Origin: CAVQNQ01 sp963714205
GTDB lineage: Bacteria; Acidobacteriota; Terriglobia; Bryobacterales; Bryobacteraceae
DNA: 64,000 nucleotides
Direction of reading: 5' to 3'
NCBI GenBank assembly: GCA_963714205.1
Contig: CAVQNQ010000002.1
Coordinates: 2,108,001 to 2,172,000, forward strand
The stretch's first letter is position 1. Each line of letters begins with the position of its first letter. This document shows positions 33,783 through 42,186 of the stretch, in pieces. The position numbers and the translations under genes are program-made. A model generated the notes under the pieces. It searched no databases and was not told the origin of the DNA. It saw only the letters and a list, made by a program, of their open reading frames with translations.

Positions 33783-36074
33783 ATGGCGATCCGGCCTGAA
33801 GACGCACTGGAATATCACTCATCACCCCCGGCGGGCAAGGTCTCAGTGACTCCCACAAAGCCCTGCCGGACGCAGCGGGATCTCAGCCTGGCTTATACGC
33901 CGGGCGTGGCTGTCCCGTGCAAGGAGATCGAACGCGATCCCAGCCTGGCCTACAAATACACCGCTAAGGGCAACCTGGTGGCGGTGATCAGCAACGGCAC
34001 CGCGGTTCTGGGCCTGGGCAATATCGGCGCCATGGCCGGCAAACCGGTCATGGAAGGCAAGGGCGTGCTGTTCAAGCGCTTCGCCGATATCGACGTTTTC
34101 GATATCGAGCTGGCCACGGAAGATCCCGAGGAAGTTATCCGCACCTGCCAGATCCTGGAACCTACCTTCGGGGGAATCAACCTGGAGGATATCAAGGCGC
34201 CGGAGTGCTTCTACATCGAGGAGACGCTCCGGAAGACCATGAAGATACCCGTCTTCCACGACGATCAGCACGGCACCGCTATTATCTCCGGGGCGGGATT
34301 GCTGAACGCCCTGGAGATCGCCGGCAAGAAGATCGAGGAAGTCCGGGTGGTGTTCAACGGGGCGGGCGCGAGCGCCATTTCCTGCGCCGCGCATTACGTC
34401 AACCTGGGCGTGCGCCGAGAGAACATCGTGATGTGCGACACCGAAGGCGTCATCTACGAAGGCCGTATCAAGAAGATGAACCCCTACAAGGCGCGCTTCG
34501 CGGCCAAGACCGAAGCCCGTACCTTGACCGAGGCGCTGGTGGGCGCGGACGTCTTTTTCGGCCTTTCGAGCGGCGGGTGCGTGACGCCCGAAATGGTCAA
34601 AGGCATGGCGCCCAATCCGGTGATCTTCGCCCTGGCCAACCCCGATCCCGAGATTCCCTACGATGTGGCCCTGGCCGCCCGCCCGGACGCCATCGTGGCC
34701 ACCGGCCGGTCGGATTTCCCCAACCAGGTGAACAACGTCCTGGGATTTCCGTTCATCTTCCGCGGCGCGCTGGACGTGCGCGCCACCACCATCAACGACG
34801 AGATGAAGCTGGCGGCTACCCGCGCGCTGGCCACCCTGGCCAAGGCCGACGTGCCGGATTCGGTGCTGCGCGCCTACGACGTGGACCGGCTCGAGTTCGG
34901 CCGCGAGTACATCATCCCCAAGCCCTTCGACCCGCGCGTGCTCATCTGGGAGGCCTCCGCCGTGGCGCAAGCCGCCATGGAGAGCGGGGTGGCACAGCGA
35001 CCGGTGGATCTCGCGCAATACCGCGAAGCGCTCGAGCGGCGCCTGGGCAAAGCTCACGAGATAATGCGCGGCATGATCAACAAAGCCAAACGGCAGCCCA
35101 AGCGCGTGGTGTTCACCGAGGGCGAGGAAGGCAAGATCCTGCGCGCCAGCCAGATCCTGCTGGATGAAAGCATCGCGATCCCCATCCTGCTGGGCGCCGA
35201 GGATACGATTCAGGCCAAAACCGAGGAGCTGCACCTGCACCTGGATGGCGCGCAGATCGTGGATCCGCGCCAGTTTCCGCGGCTGCACGATTACGTGGAG
35301 GAGTTTTACAGTTTGCGCCAGCGCAAGGGGGTGACGCGCACCGAGGCCGAGCAGCTCATCCTCAACCACACCACTTTCGGCAGCATGATGGTGCGGCTGG
35401 GCGACGCCGACGCGCTGGTGGGAGGCCTGACGACGCACTATCCCGATACGATTCGTCCGGCGCTGCAAGTGATCGACATCCGGCCGGAACTGCGCAAGGT
35501 GGCGGGCGTGTACGTGCTCATCACGCCCAAGGGGGATACCTATTTCCTGGCCGATGCCACGGTCAACATCGAGCCAAGCTCGGAAGACCTCGCCGAGATC
35601 GCCATCATGGCGGCGGAAAAGGCGCGCCGCTTCAACATAGAGCCGCGCGTGGCCATGCTCTCCTTCTCCAATTTCGGCAGCACACGCCATCCGCTGTCGG
35701 ATAGGGTGAGGCGCGCAGTGGATCTGGTCCGGCAGCGCGCTCCGGGCCTGATGATCGATGGCGAGATGCAGGCCGATACGGCCGTGGCGTCGCAGATCAT
35801 CGACGAAACCTATCCCTTCAGCACGCTCAAGGGCGGGGCCAACGTGCTGATCTTCCCCAATCTGGAAGCCGGCAACATCTGCTACAAGCTGCTGCAACGG
35901 ATCGGCGGCGCCGAACTGATCGGACCGCTGCTGACGGGCCTGGCCAAGCCGGTGCACGTTTTGCAACGCGGCTCGGAAGTCAACGACATCGTCCACGTGG
36001 CCGCCGTGGCGGTGGTGGATGCGCAGGAAGTCGGCAGGCCTTACCGTACGCTGTCGGTAAGCGTGAGGCCGTGA
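33783..36074 (+). CDS. maeB: NADP-dependent malic enzyme with phosphotransacetylase-like domain
   Basis: 763 residues, standard for the bacterial hybrid MaeB. Malic N-terminal domain (SLAYTPGVAVPCKEI, catalytic Tyr/Lys region KGNLVAVISNGTAVLGLGNI), metal-binding FHDDQHGTAI, NAD(P) domain VVFNGAGASAISCA. The last 330 residues form a phosphate-acetyltransferase-like domain (PKRVVFTEGEEGKILRASQI ... MQADTAVA) that is regulatory rather than catalytic in studied members. It decarboxylates malate to pyruvate and makes NADPH. Monocistronic. Confidence 0.95.
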   Translation: MAIRPEDALEYHSSPPAGKVSVTPTKPCRTQRDLSLAYTPGVAVPCKEIERDPSLAYKYTAKGNLVAVISNGTAVLGLGNIGAMAGKPVMEGKGVLFKRFADIDVFDIELATEDPEEVIRTCQILEPTFGGINLEDIKAPECFYIEETLRKTMKIPVFHDDQHGTAIISGAGLLNALEIAGKKIEEVRVVFNGAGASAISCAAHYVNLGVRRENIVMCDTEGVIYEGRIKKMNPYKARFAAKTEARTLTEALVGADVFFGLSSGGCVTPEMVKGMAPNPVIFALANPDPEIPYDVALAARPDAIVATGRSDFPNQVNNVLGFPFIFRGALDVRATTINDEMKLAATRALATLAKADVPDSVLRAYDVDRLEFGREYIIPKPFDPRVLIWEASAVAQAAMESGVAQRPVDLAQYREALERRLGKAHEIMRGMINKAKRQPKRVVFTEGEEGKILRASQILLDESIAIPILLGAEDTIQAKTEELHLHLDGAQIVDPRQFPRLHDYVEEFYSLRQRKGVTRTEAEQLILNHTTFGSMMVRLGDADALVGGLTTHYPDTIRPALQVIDIRPELRKVAGVYVLITPKGDTYFLADATVNIEPSSEDLAEIAIMAAEKARRFNIEPRVAMLSFSNFGSTRHPLSDRVRRAVDLVRQRAPGLMIDGEMQADTAVASQIIDETYPFSTLKGGANVLIFPNLEAGNICYKLLQRIGGAELIGPLLTGLAKPVHVLQRGSEVNDIVHVAAVAVVDAQEVGRPYRTLSVSVRP

Positions 36075-36075
36075 C

Positions 36076-36576
36076 CTACATGCGCGGCGGGGACTGGCTG
36101 GCGTTCCAGTTCTTGCCTTGAAAGAGGCCGCTCATCATCCCGAAAACCGGGCCCAGGTTATTGCGCTGGGCGGGATCGAGGACCTGGTAGATGGCGGCGA
36201 AAGCCTTCATCTCGAGAGCCGCCATGCGCGCGGCGGAGGTCGCGTAGGCCGTGATAGCGGCATCGATTTCGCTCTGCGGCCGGCCGTCCTGCACTGCCGC
36301 GGCGATGCGCGCCCGCTTTTCGGCCATCTCTTCGCGCACCGGCGCGGCCTCCTTCTGAATCGCGTCGAGAGCGCTGCGGATCTGCTTTTGTTGGTCGCCT
36401 CTTAGCTTGAGAGAAGCGGCGATGATATCGAGCCGGGTGGGAGCGCTCCGGATGGCCTCGGTATCCCCCAGCTTGCTGCTGCCTTCTCCGCCTTCGCCGC
36501 CCCCGCCGCCACCGCCGCGTTGCGCGGAGGCTAAGCCCGCTGCCAGGATCCCCGCCACTAGGAGTCTGGGTAACAT
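36076..36576 (-). CDS. Secreted Spy/CpxP-like helical protein, copy 2
   Basis: 166 residues: signal peptide (LLVAGILAAGLASAQ), a Gly-rich stretch, then a helical domain (LDIIAASLKLRGDQQKQIRSAL ... LDPAQRNNLGPVF) with the LT/LxxxQ-type repeats of periplasmic Spy/CpxP proteins. Such proteins act as chaperones or envelope-stress modulators. It follows a paralogue by 13 bp, clearly a tandem duplication. Ribosome site GAGAGGA before ATG 36576. Confidence 0.65.
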   Translation of the reverse strand: MLPRLLVAGILAAGLASAQRGGGGGGGEGGEGSSKLGDTEAIRSAPTRLDIIAASLKLRGDQQKQIRSALDAIQKEAAPVREEMAEKRARIAAAVQDGRPQSEIDAAITAYATSAARMAALEMKAFAAIYQVLDPAQRNNLGPVFGMMSGLFQGKNWNASQSPPRM

Positions 36577-36589
36577 ATCGCGGTCCTCT

Positions 36590-37072
36590 CTATCTCTCGC
36601 GCTCCCGCTCGGCGACCAGGAACATGCCGCTCATGATTTCGAAGGCCTGGCCCGCGCGGGACTGCTGATTGGGTTTGAGGGTTGCGTAGATCTTGGCAAA
36701 AGCGCTGGTCTCGATGCCCGTCATCTTGGCGGCCAGAGCGGCGTAGGCGCTTTCGGCCTGTTCGGCGTCCCCCGGTTTGCCCTGCACCAGGGCCACCGCG
36801 ATGGCCTGCCGGCCTCTGCTCATGGCCCCGCGAAGCGGCACGGCTTCCTGCCGGGCGGCATTTAAGATGGCCTCCACCTCGGCTTTCTGCGCCTTATTCA
36901 GCTTGAGCTTGCTGGAGATCGTCTCGAACCTGGTTTCGCGAGACGCCGGGAAACGGCCACCGAGATTCATGGGCGTGCCATCCGCGTTGGTGGCGTCGCC
37001 CCGGCCGCCGCCTCGTTGGGCGGACGCGGCCGATACGGCCAGGAGCGCGGCCAGAAGCAGTCTTCCAGTCAT
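36590..37072 (-). CDS. Secreted Spy/CpxP-like helical protein, copy 1
   Basis: 160 residues: signal peptide (LLLAALLAVSAASAQRGGG), then the same helical layout as its downstream neighbour (FETISSKLKLNKAQKAEVEA ... AFAKIYATLKPNQQSRAGQA). Ribosome site GGAGGACTGG before ATG 37072. The two copies share the AQRGGG mature start and the AFA-IY-L-P-Q motif. A role in periplasmic folding or stress is inferred. Confidence 0.65.
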   Translation of the reverse strand: MTGRLLLAALLAVSAASAQRGGGRGDATNADGTPMNLGGRFPASRETRFETISSKLKLNKAQKAEVEAILNAARQEAVPLRGAMSRGRQAIAVALVQGKPGDAEQAESAYAALAAKMTGIETSAFAKIYATLKPNQQSRAGQAFEIMSGMFLVAERERER

Positions 37073-37157
37073 CCAGTCCTCCTCGTCCGAATATATTAGA
37101 GCACGCTTACGGAGAAGGGAGAAAAAGACGAGGCGGGAGAGCGCGGTTCAAGTGCTT

Positions 37158-37526
37158 TCACTCCGCGTTTTCCCAGGTTCTGAAAAGGTGCTGGTGCCCG
37201 GCCATGTCCACGCATTTGCCGCGGAACCCGACGCCTTCCATTTCGAGCCGCGTGCGCTGCTCGAGACCGGCTTCATATTTCAGCTTGATGGCGCCGCCCG
37301 CGCCCACCACGCGCTGCCAGGGCAGTGCACCGCCCTCGCGGTGCAACAACTGGGCCACGTGCCGATGGTAGAGGGGATAGCCGGCGGCAGCCGCCACTTG
37401 CCCATAGGTAGCCACTTTACCGCGCGGAATCTGGCGGATGATCCGGCGGAAGGCGGCATCGCGCGAGGCGCTCCGCGGGGCGCGCATCAGGAGCCGGGCC
37501 GCTTCACGCTGCGTCAATTTGCGCAT
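37158..37526 (-). CDS. Alkyltransferase-like protein (Cys replaced by Trp)
   Basis: About 122 residues with the Ada/MGMT C-terminal domain: RIIRQIPRGKVATYGQVAAA, then LPWQRVVGAGGAIKL. In active O6-alkylguanine transferases this reads PCHRV; here the acceptor Cys is Trp and His is Gln, as in ATL proteins, which bind alkylated guanine and recruit nucleotide-excision repair. The ATG at 37526 overlaps the previous gene's end by 13 bp; later starts are possible. Confidence 0.82.
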   Translation of the reverse strand: MRKLTQREAARLLMRAPRSASRDAAFRRIIRQIPRGKVATYGQVAAAAGYPLYHRHVAQLLHREGGALPWQRVVGAGGAIKLKYEAGLEQRTRLEMEGVGFRGKCVDMAGHQHLFRTWENAE

Positions 37527-38704
37527 GGAGCGGCGTGCAGCAATTCCTTCTCGATGCTCAAATCGAGGCACCCCGGCGCTTTCAGCTCCTGAAGCGCCAG
37601 GCCGTTCCAATAGAGGCTGCCGGGAACCCAGGCCTCGGGAACCGTCAGGCGCAAGGCGGTGATCCCGCGGCTTACGATTTGAATTTCCTTATCCTCGGGG
37701 ATGTATTTGGCTTGCACGCGGACCGTTCCGCCCGAATCGCGCTTGGGAAGCAGAATACGGGTCTCCATGCGTATGCGCTCCTTGCCCCGCTGGACCGTCA
37801 CCGCGGCGGCCTTTTCTTCATCGAGCTTGGCCATCATGGCAGCGAACGCGCGCGCGTCGGCGATGGGTTTGCCATCCAGCGCCACGAGGCGATCTCCGGA
37901 TTTCAGCGGGCCGCTGTATTTCGCCGGCAGCACAACCTCCAGGCCGGGGCCGGGGTCGTCGCTTTTGTACTCGAAAGGGCCCAAGTCGAGCGCGGCGCCG
38001 GAGCCGCCCGGAATTACCGTGGTGGGCAGCACGTCGTTCCGTTCCGCGAGATCGAACTTGGTCATATTGATCCAGTAGCAGCGGGCGAAAACCGGCGAGC
38101 TGGTCTCGCAGTCGATGGAGGCGGGGAAATCCTGGCGCGTGTGCTGGCCAAGCCATTGGAAGACCGAGGCCATGGTAGTTGTCGCGGGGAGGCGGAATTC
38201 GAGGTTCATTCCGGCGGACTGGAGCTTGGCGGCCAGGGCCTGGTCGTTGGCGCCGTTGCCGGACCACAGCACCGGCGCGAGGGTGAAATTGGCGGCGTAG
38301 ATGCGATTGGTGTCGAGAGCCGCCTGCGGCGACCCTCCCAATGCCAGGCTGGCGGCCCATAGATCCGGCAGGCGCGAAGTGGCGTAGAAAACCGCGGCGC
38401 CCTTCTCGCCAAGAGCCCCCAGGTAGATGCGCGCGGGATCGGCGCCGGATTTGGCAATGGCTTGCTCGACTGCCGCGGCCACCGCCTGCACGCGGCTATC
38501 GATATCGGCGCCGGCCGGCACGGTGGGTGCGATCAACTGCCAGCCCAACTCTTTGGCCCAGTTCTGCCACTGGGGCGCATCGCCGCCGTCCAGGAGCGCG
38601 ATGGCGGGCGTCTTCGCCGCGGGTTGAGCGCCCGCCACCGCGGCGGCCGCCAGGCTAGTGACGCATGCGAGAACGAATCCTCTTGGCCAGTTTCTCGATC
38701 TCAT
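37514..38704 (-). CDS. Secreted PDZ-domain protein
   Basis: 396 residues: signal peptide (RGFVLACVTSLAAAAVAGAQ), an alpha/beta-hydrolase-like N-terminal half (PAIALLDGGDAPQW, ARIYLGALGEKGAAVFYATS; the apparent nucleophile elbow has no Ser), a PDZ domain at about 255-320 (GLEVVLPAKYSGPLKSGDRL, LVALDGKPIADARAF) and a short C-terminal beta region. No protease triad is visible, so a scaffold or binding role is more likely. Its start lies within the end of the upstream gene (50-bp overlap). Confidence 0.65.
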   Translation of the reverse strand: MRSRNWPRGFVLACVTSLAAAAVAGAQPAAKTPAIALLDGGDAPQWQNWAKELGWQLIAPTVPAGADIDSRVQAVAAAVEQAIAKSGADPARIYLGALGEKGAAVFYATSRLPDLWAASLALGGSPQAALDTNRIYAANFTLAPVLWSGNGANDQALAAKLQSAGMNLEFRLPATTTMASVFQWLGQHTRQDFPASIDCETSSPVFARCYWINMTKFDLAERNDVLPTTVIPGGSGAALDLGPFEYKSDDPGPGLEVVLPAKYSGPLKSGDRLVALDGKPIADARAFAAMMAKLDEEKAAAVTVQRGKERIRMETRILLPKRDSGGTVRVQAKYIPEDKEIQIVSRGITALRLTVPEAWVPGSLYWNGLALQELKAPGCLDLSIEKELLHAAPCAN

Positions 38705-38996
38705 CGGTTTTCTTGAGGGCGGAGATGGAGAAGACGAACCGGTCGTCCTTCTCGATTTCCTCTTTCAATTGGTCCGCCAGTTCGGCCAGTTCCTTGGCAT
38801 CCTGAATATTCCGCTCGCGCTCGACCCGGAGGATCTCGTCGCGCTGCGACTTGCCGCTCGGCAGGCGGATATCACCGCCGTCCCGCTGCGCCGCTCCAGA
38901 GTCCGGAAACCTCGGAACCGGTTCCTGAGAGACCGCCAGCGACCCCAAAGCAGCCAGCGAGAGCATCAGAGCGCCGCGGCCGATCCATTGTCTCAT
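38655..38996 (-). CDS. Small secreted hypothetical protein
   Basis: 113 residues: signal peptide (LMLSLAALGSLAVSQ), then a Pro/Gly-rich piece and a charged, probably coiled-coil C-terminal half (ERNIQDAKELAELADQLKEE, EIEKLAKRIRSR). Similar short coiled-coil exported proteins are common in Acidobacteria. It is cotranscribed with the PDZ protein gene, which it overlaps. Confidence 0.6.
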   Translation of the reverse strand: MRQWIGRGALMLSLAALGSLAVSQEPVPRFPDSGAAQRDGGDIRLPSGKSQRDEILRVERERNIQDAKELAELADQLKEEIEKDDRFVFSISALKKTDEIEKLAKRIRSRMRH

Positions 38997-39039
38997 CGCC
39001 CGAAACCTGTCTTCATGATAACGCTCCCGAGGTGTGCGA

Positions 39040-39891
39040 TCACCGCTGGGAGCGTTCGAAAACAGCGTTGAATTCGCAGCCGATCAGGGCGATGGCGGCC
39101 AGCAGGTACATCCATACCAGTAGCGCCAGCGCCGCTCCCACCGATCCGTAGAGCACGTTGTAGTGGCCGATATGGCGGACGTACCAGCCGAACACCGAAG
39201 TGGCCAGCAGCCATAGCACGGTCGCCAGGATCGCGCCGGGCCACACGAACCGCCAGCGCTGCGGGCGGTTGGGACCGAAGTAGTAAAGGCCGGCCGTCAC
39301 CGCCACAGTGGTGGCAAAGGCCAGCAGGTAGCGCGCGATGCGGCTCACCAATTCCCAGATCCAGGCGACCGGGTTGAGCAGCGGATCGACTTTCATCCAC
39401 GCGAGCACCACGCGCTCCACCTGGCCGCCGAACAGGATGAGAACCGAGGCGCAGACCAATGGGACGGCCGCGAGCAGCACCATCGCCATGGCCACGGCGG
39501 TGCCCGCCAGGAAGCTGCGATTGCGCGGCACCCGGTAAGCCGCCTGAAATCCTTCGATGAGGCTCTTGATCACGCTCGAGGCCGCCCACACGGAAATGAA
39601 GCCCGCCACGACGAGCAGCAGAAGCGGGCGCGCTCCGGTAACGCGGAACTGCCGCACGACCAGGTCCTCCGTGCCCGGAGGAACGATCTCGGAAAGAACG
39701 TTTTCGAGGGTATTGGAAACGAACTGCGCGCGCGTCTGCACCAGGATGGTGGCGGCCGAAGTCAGCACCGGGAAGAAGGAGAGCAGCGCCGAATACGCGG
39801 CGCCTTTGGCGATGGAGAAACAATTATCGTCCGCGGCCGCGACGGCGCTGCGCCGCAGCAGCCAGGCGAAGGTGCTGAGACTCAGCCGCAC
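39040..39891 (-). CDS. YihY/BrkB family inner-membrane protein
   Basis: 283 residues, six or so transmembrane helices. The signature GAAYSALLSFFPVLT near residue 30 and WPGAILATVLWLLATSVFGW, HYNVLYGSVGAALALLVWMY toward the end are diagnostic of the BrkB/YihY family. The precise function is unknown; it is not the ribonuclease once proposed. GTG start at 39891, 9 bp after the propeller gene. Part of the long envelope block from 43949 to 37158. Confidence 0.88.
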   Translation of the reverse strand: MRLSLSTFAWLLRRSAVAAADDNCFSIAKGAAYSALLSFFPVLTSAATILVQTRAQFVSNTLENVLSEIVPPGTEDLVVRQFRVTGARPLLLLVVAGFISVWAASSVIKSLIEGFQAAYRVPRNRSFLAGTAVAMAMVLLAAVPLVCASVLILFGGQVERVVLAWMKVDPLLNPVAWIWELVSRIARYLLAFATTVAVTAGLYYFGPNRPQRWRFVWPGAILATVLWLLATSVFGWYVRHIGHYNVLYGSVGAALALLVWMYLLAAIALIGCEFNAVFERSQR

Positions 39892-39900
39892 ATTTCCACT

Positions 39901-42186
39901 CTACTTGAGGATGACTTTGCGGACGCCGGTATTGCCGGCGCTATCGGCGGCGCGGAGGACCAGCAGGTGCTCGCCGGGCGTCAGGCCGGTCAGGTCGAGC
40001 ACAAACTGCTCGCGAGGCGAATCGATGACTCCATCGGCCGCCTGCACGGGCACCCAGCCGACTGCGTCCAGCGAATATTCGCAGCGGCGCAGGGCCGAAG
40101 CGGCGTCCACGGCCTCAAATTCCACGTGCGCGGCTCCGTTGGAATAGCGCACCTGCCCGATGGCGATTTGAGGCGGGGTATTGTCGATCAGCACCGGCGC
40201 GCTGGTCAGCTGGGCCTCGCGCGCGCTGGGCGGCGGGTTGGATTCGCGGTCGGAAGCCAGCACACGGAAATAATACTTGCCGTCGGCCAGGATATCGCCG
40301 TCGAAGGTGACCGAGTTGTCATGGGTGTCGAGCTTGAGCGGCAGCCATTGGGTTTCGTCTTCGCCACGGAAATAGAGGCTGTAGAGGAGGCGGTCGCCAT
40401 CCGGATCGTCGGCCTGCCAGCTCACTGTGATCTGCTGCGAGTAGGCCCGCGGCAGAGTCTGGGTGGCGGTGCCGGAGGAGGAGGACGCGGCGGCGTCGGG
40501 GGCATCTGTGACGGTGACGCTGTAGGCGGCGGAGCTCGCCGCGGCGGGTTTGGCGGCCTGCGCGGCGGCCACGGCCTGGATGGCCACGTTGATCGCCCGG
40601 ATGACGGGCGGCGAGTTCTGCGGCAGGTACGCCAGCGTGACGCTATCGAGCCGCGGGGTGGCCCCCGAAGTGCCCGTCATCTCCACTTTCCACTGGATGA
40701 AGCGCGCGTTGGGACTCGATATGGGCGACACCTCTGGATTCGACTGCGGGGCGGACCAATCGCTCCAGGTGCGGTCCGGCGCGGCCGAGTTGCCGGAGCG
40801 CGTGCGGAAGGCCAGCGAGCTGCCCGGCGGCACATCCGCGCGCCAGCTCAGGCTGCCCCAGCGGGAGACCGTGCCGGAATCGTGCACCGGGGCTTCGTAG
40901 GAGCCGCTCGGGCCGGCCGTTTCACCCAGCCGGAAGATGCGCCCCATGTTGCCGGTGGCGGCCAGAATGGAATTCTGGGAGGCCAGCAGGCGGGTGGTCT
41001 CGCTTTCGTTGGTCTCGGCCACGAGGGTCACGCGGCGATCGGGCATGAGGCCGTAGATACGGCCGTTGACATCGGTGGCGAACAACACCTGGCGCTCCAG
41101 CGCCAGCAGATCGTAAACGTTTTCCTCTTTCGAGGTCCACAGGGTATCGACGGTATTATCCGGATTGATGCGGTAGACGGCGGATTTCTCGACCCCGCTG
41201 GCCTCCACGGCGGGAGTGAACTGGGTAGTGACCTGCGGGGTGGTTACCGTGGGGGAGGCCGTACCCGGCGGGTTCTGCGGCTGTTTCGGATCGGGCGGCT
41301 TCACCTCTGGGCCGGGACCCGAGTTCTGGGCTTCGACTGTAATGGACGCAGCGATCGACGGCGTGCCCCCGGCGGCAGCGGCGGCCGCCGCGGCCTGCGC
41401 GGCGCTCTGTGCCTGCTTGGCGACGGAGCCGCCCAGCGCGGCGGCATAGACTGTGCCATCGGGCAGCGGAACGATGGCCCGAATCTCGGGCAGATCGGAA
41501 TCGTAGAGCACGAAGGCCTTGTCCTTGGCGGAGATGCGGTAGAGGATGCCGTTGGGCTCGGTGCCCGCCAGCAGGCGTCCTTGCGGGTCCACGGCCAGCG
41601 CGGTGACGTGCGACTGTCCGGTATCGTAGTACAGCTCGCCCTTCCCGGGGGCCGAGACCCGGAACACCCGGCCGCGATCGCCCGTGCCCACGTACAACGC
41701 GCCATCGGGCCCGGCCACCAGCGACCAGATATAGCGAGCCTGTGGCGCGAAGTATTCCGAGGCCTGCCCGTCCTCGATGCGGTAGACTTTGCCATCCGGC
41801 GAGGCGCCGGCATAGACCACGCCCGAGCGATCCACGGCAATGGCGAAGACTTCGGGTTGCGGGGCGGTCCACAGTAGCATGGCGTGTCCGGATTTATCGA
41901 TGCGGTATACGCGGCCGCGATGGCCCGTAGCGGCATACAAGGTGCCATCGGGGGCCTGGGCCACGCTCCAGATGACGGGCTGATCGGAGGTGAAGACCGG
42001 GTCCAGGGTGGGTGCTAACGAGAGGCGGCCATCGCGGCTGAGCGAGACGCCCGTGAAACGGCCGCGCACGAAATCGGCGTAGGAGTTCATCTCCCACGCC
42101 TGCGTGCCGCTGGCGCGGGCCGCGGGAGACCACGTGAAGCACAAGGCCAGCATCAGGGGCCCGAAGAAATGGCGCGCAGAAATCAT
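39901..42186 (-). CDS. Secreted beta-propeller protein with C-terminal Ig/FN3-like domains
   Basis: 761 residues. A signal peptide is followed by repeated propeller blades (GTLYAATGHRGRVYRI, GVVYAGASPDGKVYRI, GALYVGTGDRGRVFRV, GTVYAAALGG), an Ala/Pro/Thr-rich linker and two Ig/fibronectin-like domains (QQITVSWQADDPDGDRLLYS; GLTPGEHLLVLRAADSAGNT). Resembles the extracellular sensor part of two-component propeller proteins, but without membrane helix or kinase. Start and upstream stop overlap as ATGA with the S55 peptidase gene, so the two products are probably made together. Confidence 0.75.
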   Translation of the reverse strand: MISARHFFGPLMLALCFTWSPAARASGTQAWEMNSYADFVRGRFTGVSLSRDGRLSLAPTLDPVFTSDQPVIWSVAQAPDGTLYAATGHRGRVYRIDKSGHAMLLWTAPQPEVFAIAVDRSGVVYAGASPDGKVYRIEDGQASEYFAPQARYIWSLVAGPDGALYVGTGDRGRVFRVSAPGKGELYYDTGQSHVTALAVDPQGRLLAGTEPNGILYRISAKDKAFVLYDSDLPEIRAIVPLPDGTVYAAALGGSVAKQAQSAAQAAAAAAAAGGTPSIAASITVEAQNSGPGPEVKPPDPKQPQNPPGTASPTVTTPQVTTQFTPAVEASGVEKSAVYRINPDNTVDTLWTSKEENVYDLLALERQVLFATDVNGRIYGLMPDRRVTLVAETNESETTRLLASQNSILAATGNMGRIFRLGETAGPSGSYEAPVHDSGTVSRWGSLSWRADVPPGSSLAFRTRSGNSAAPDRTWSDWSAPQSNPEVSPISSPNARFIQWKVEMTGTSGATPRLDSVTLAYLPQNSPPVIRAINVAIQAVAAAQAAKPAAASSAAYSVTVTDAPDAAASSSSGTATQTLPRAYSQQITVSWQADDPDGDRLLYSLYFRGEDETQWLPLKLDTHDNSVTFDGDILADGKYYFRVLASDRESNPPPSAREAQLTSAPVLIDNTPPQIAIGQVRYSNGAAHVEFEAVDAASALRRCEYSLDAVGWVPVQAADGVIDSPREQFVLDLTGLTPGEHLLVLRAADSAGNTGVRKVILK

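Noticed and set aside
33843..35996. A 717-codon open frame antisense to maeB
   Set aside because: His/Gly/Arg-rich shadow translation typical of GC-rich antisense frames.
39967..41877. A 636-codon open frame antisense to the propeller gene
   Set aside because: Same reason: low-complexity shadow of a secreted protein gene. The 592-codon frame at 51680-53458 opposite the TonB receptor is rejected for the same reason.
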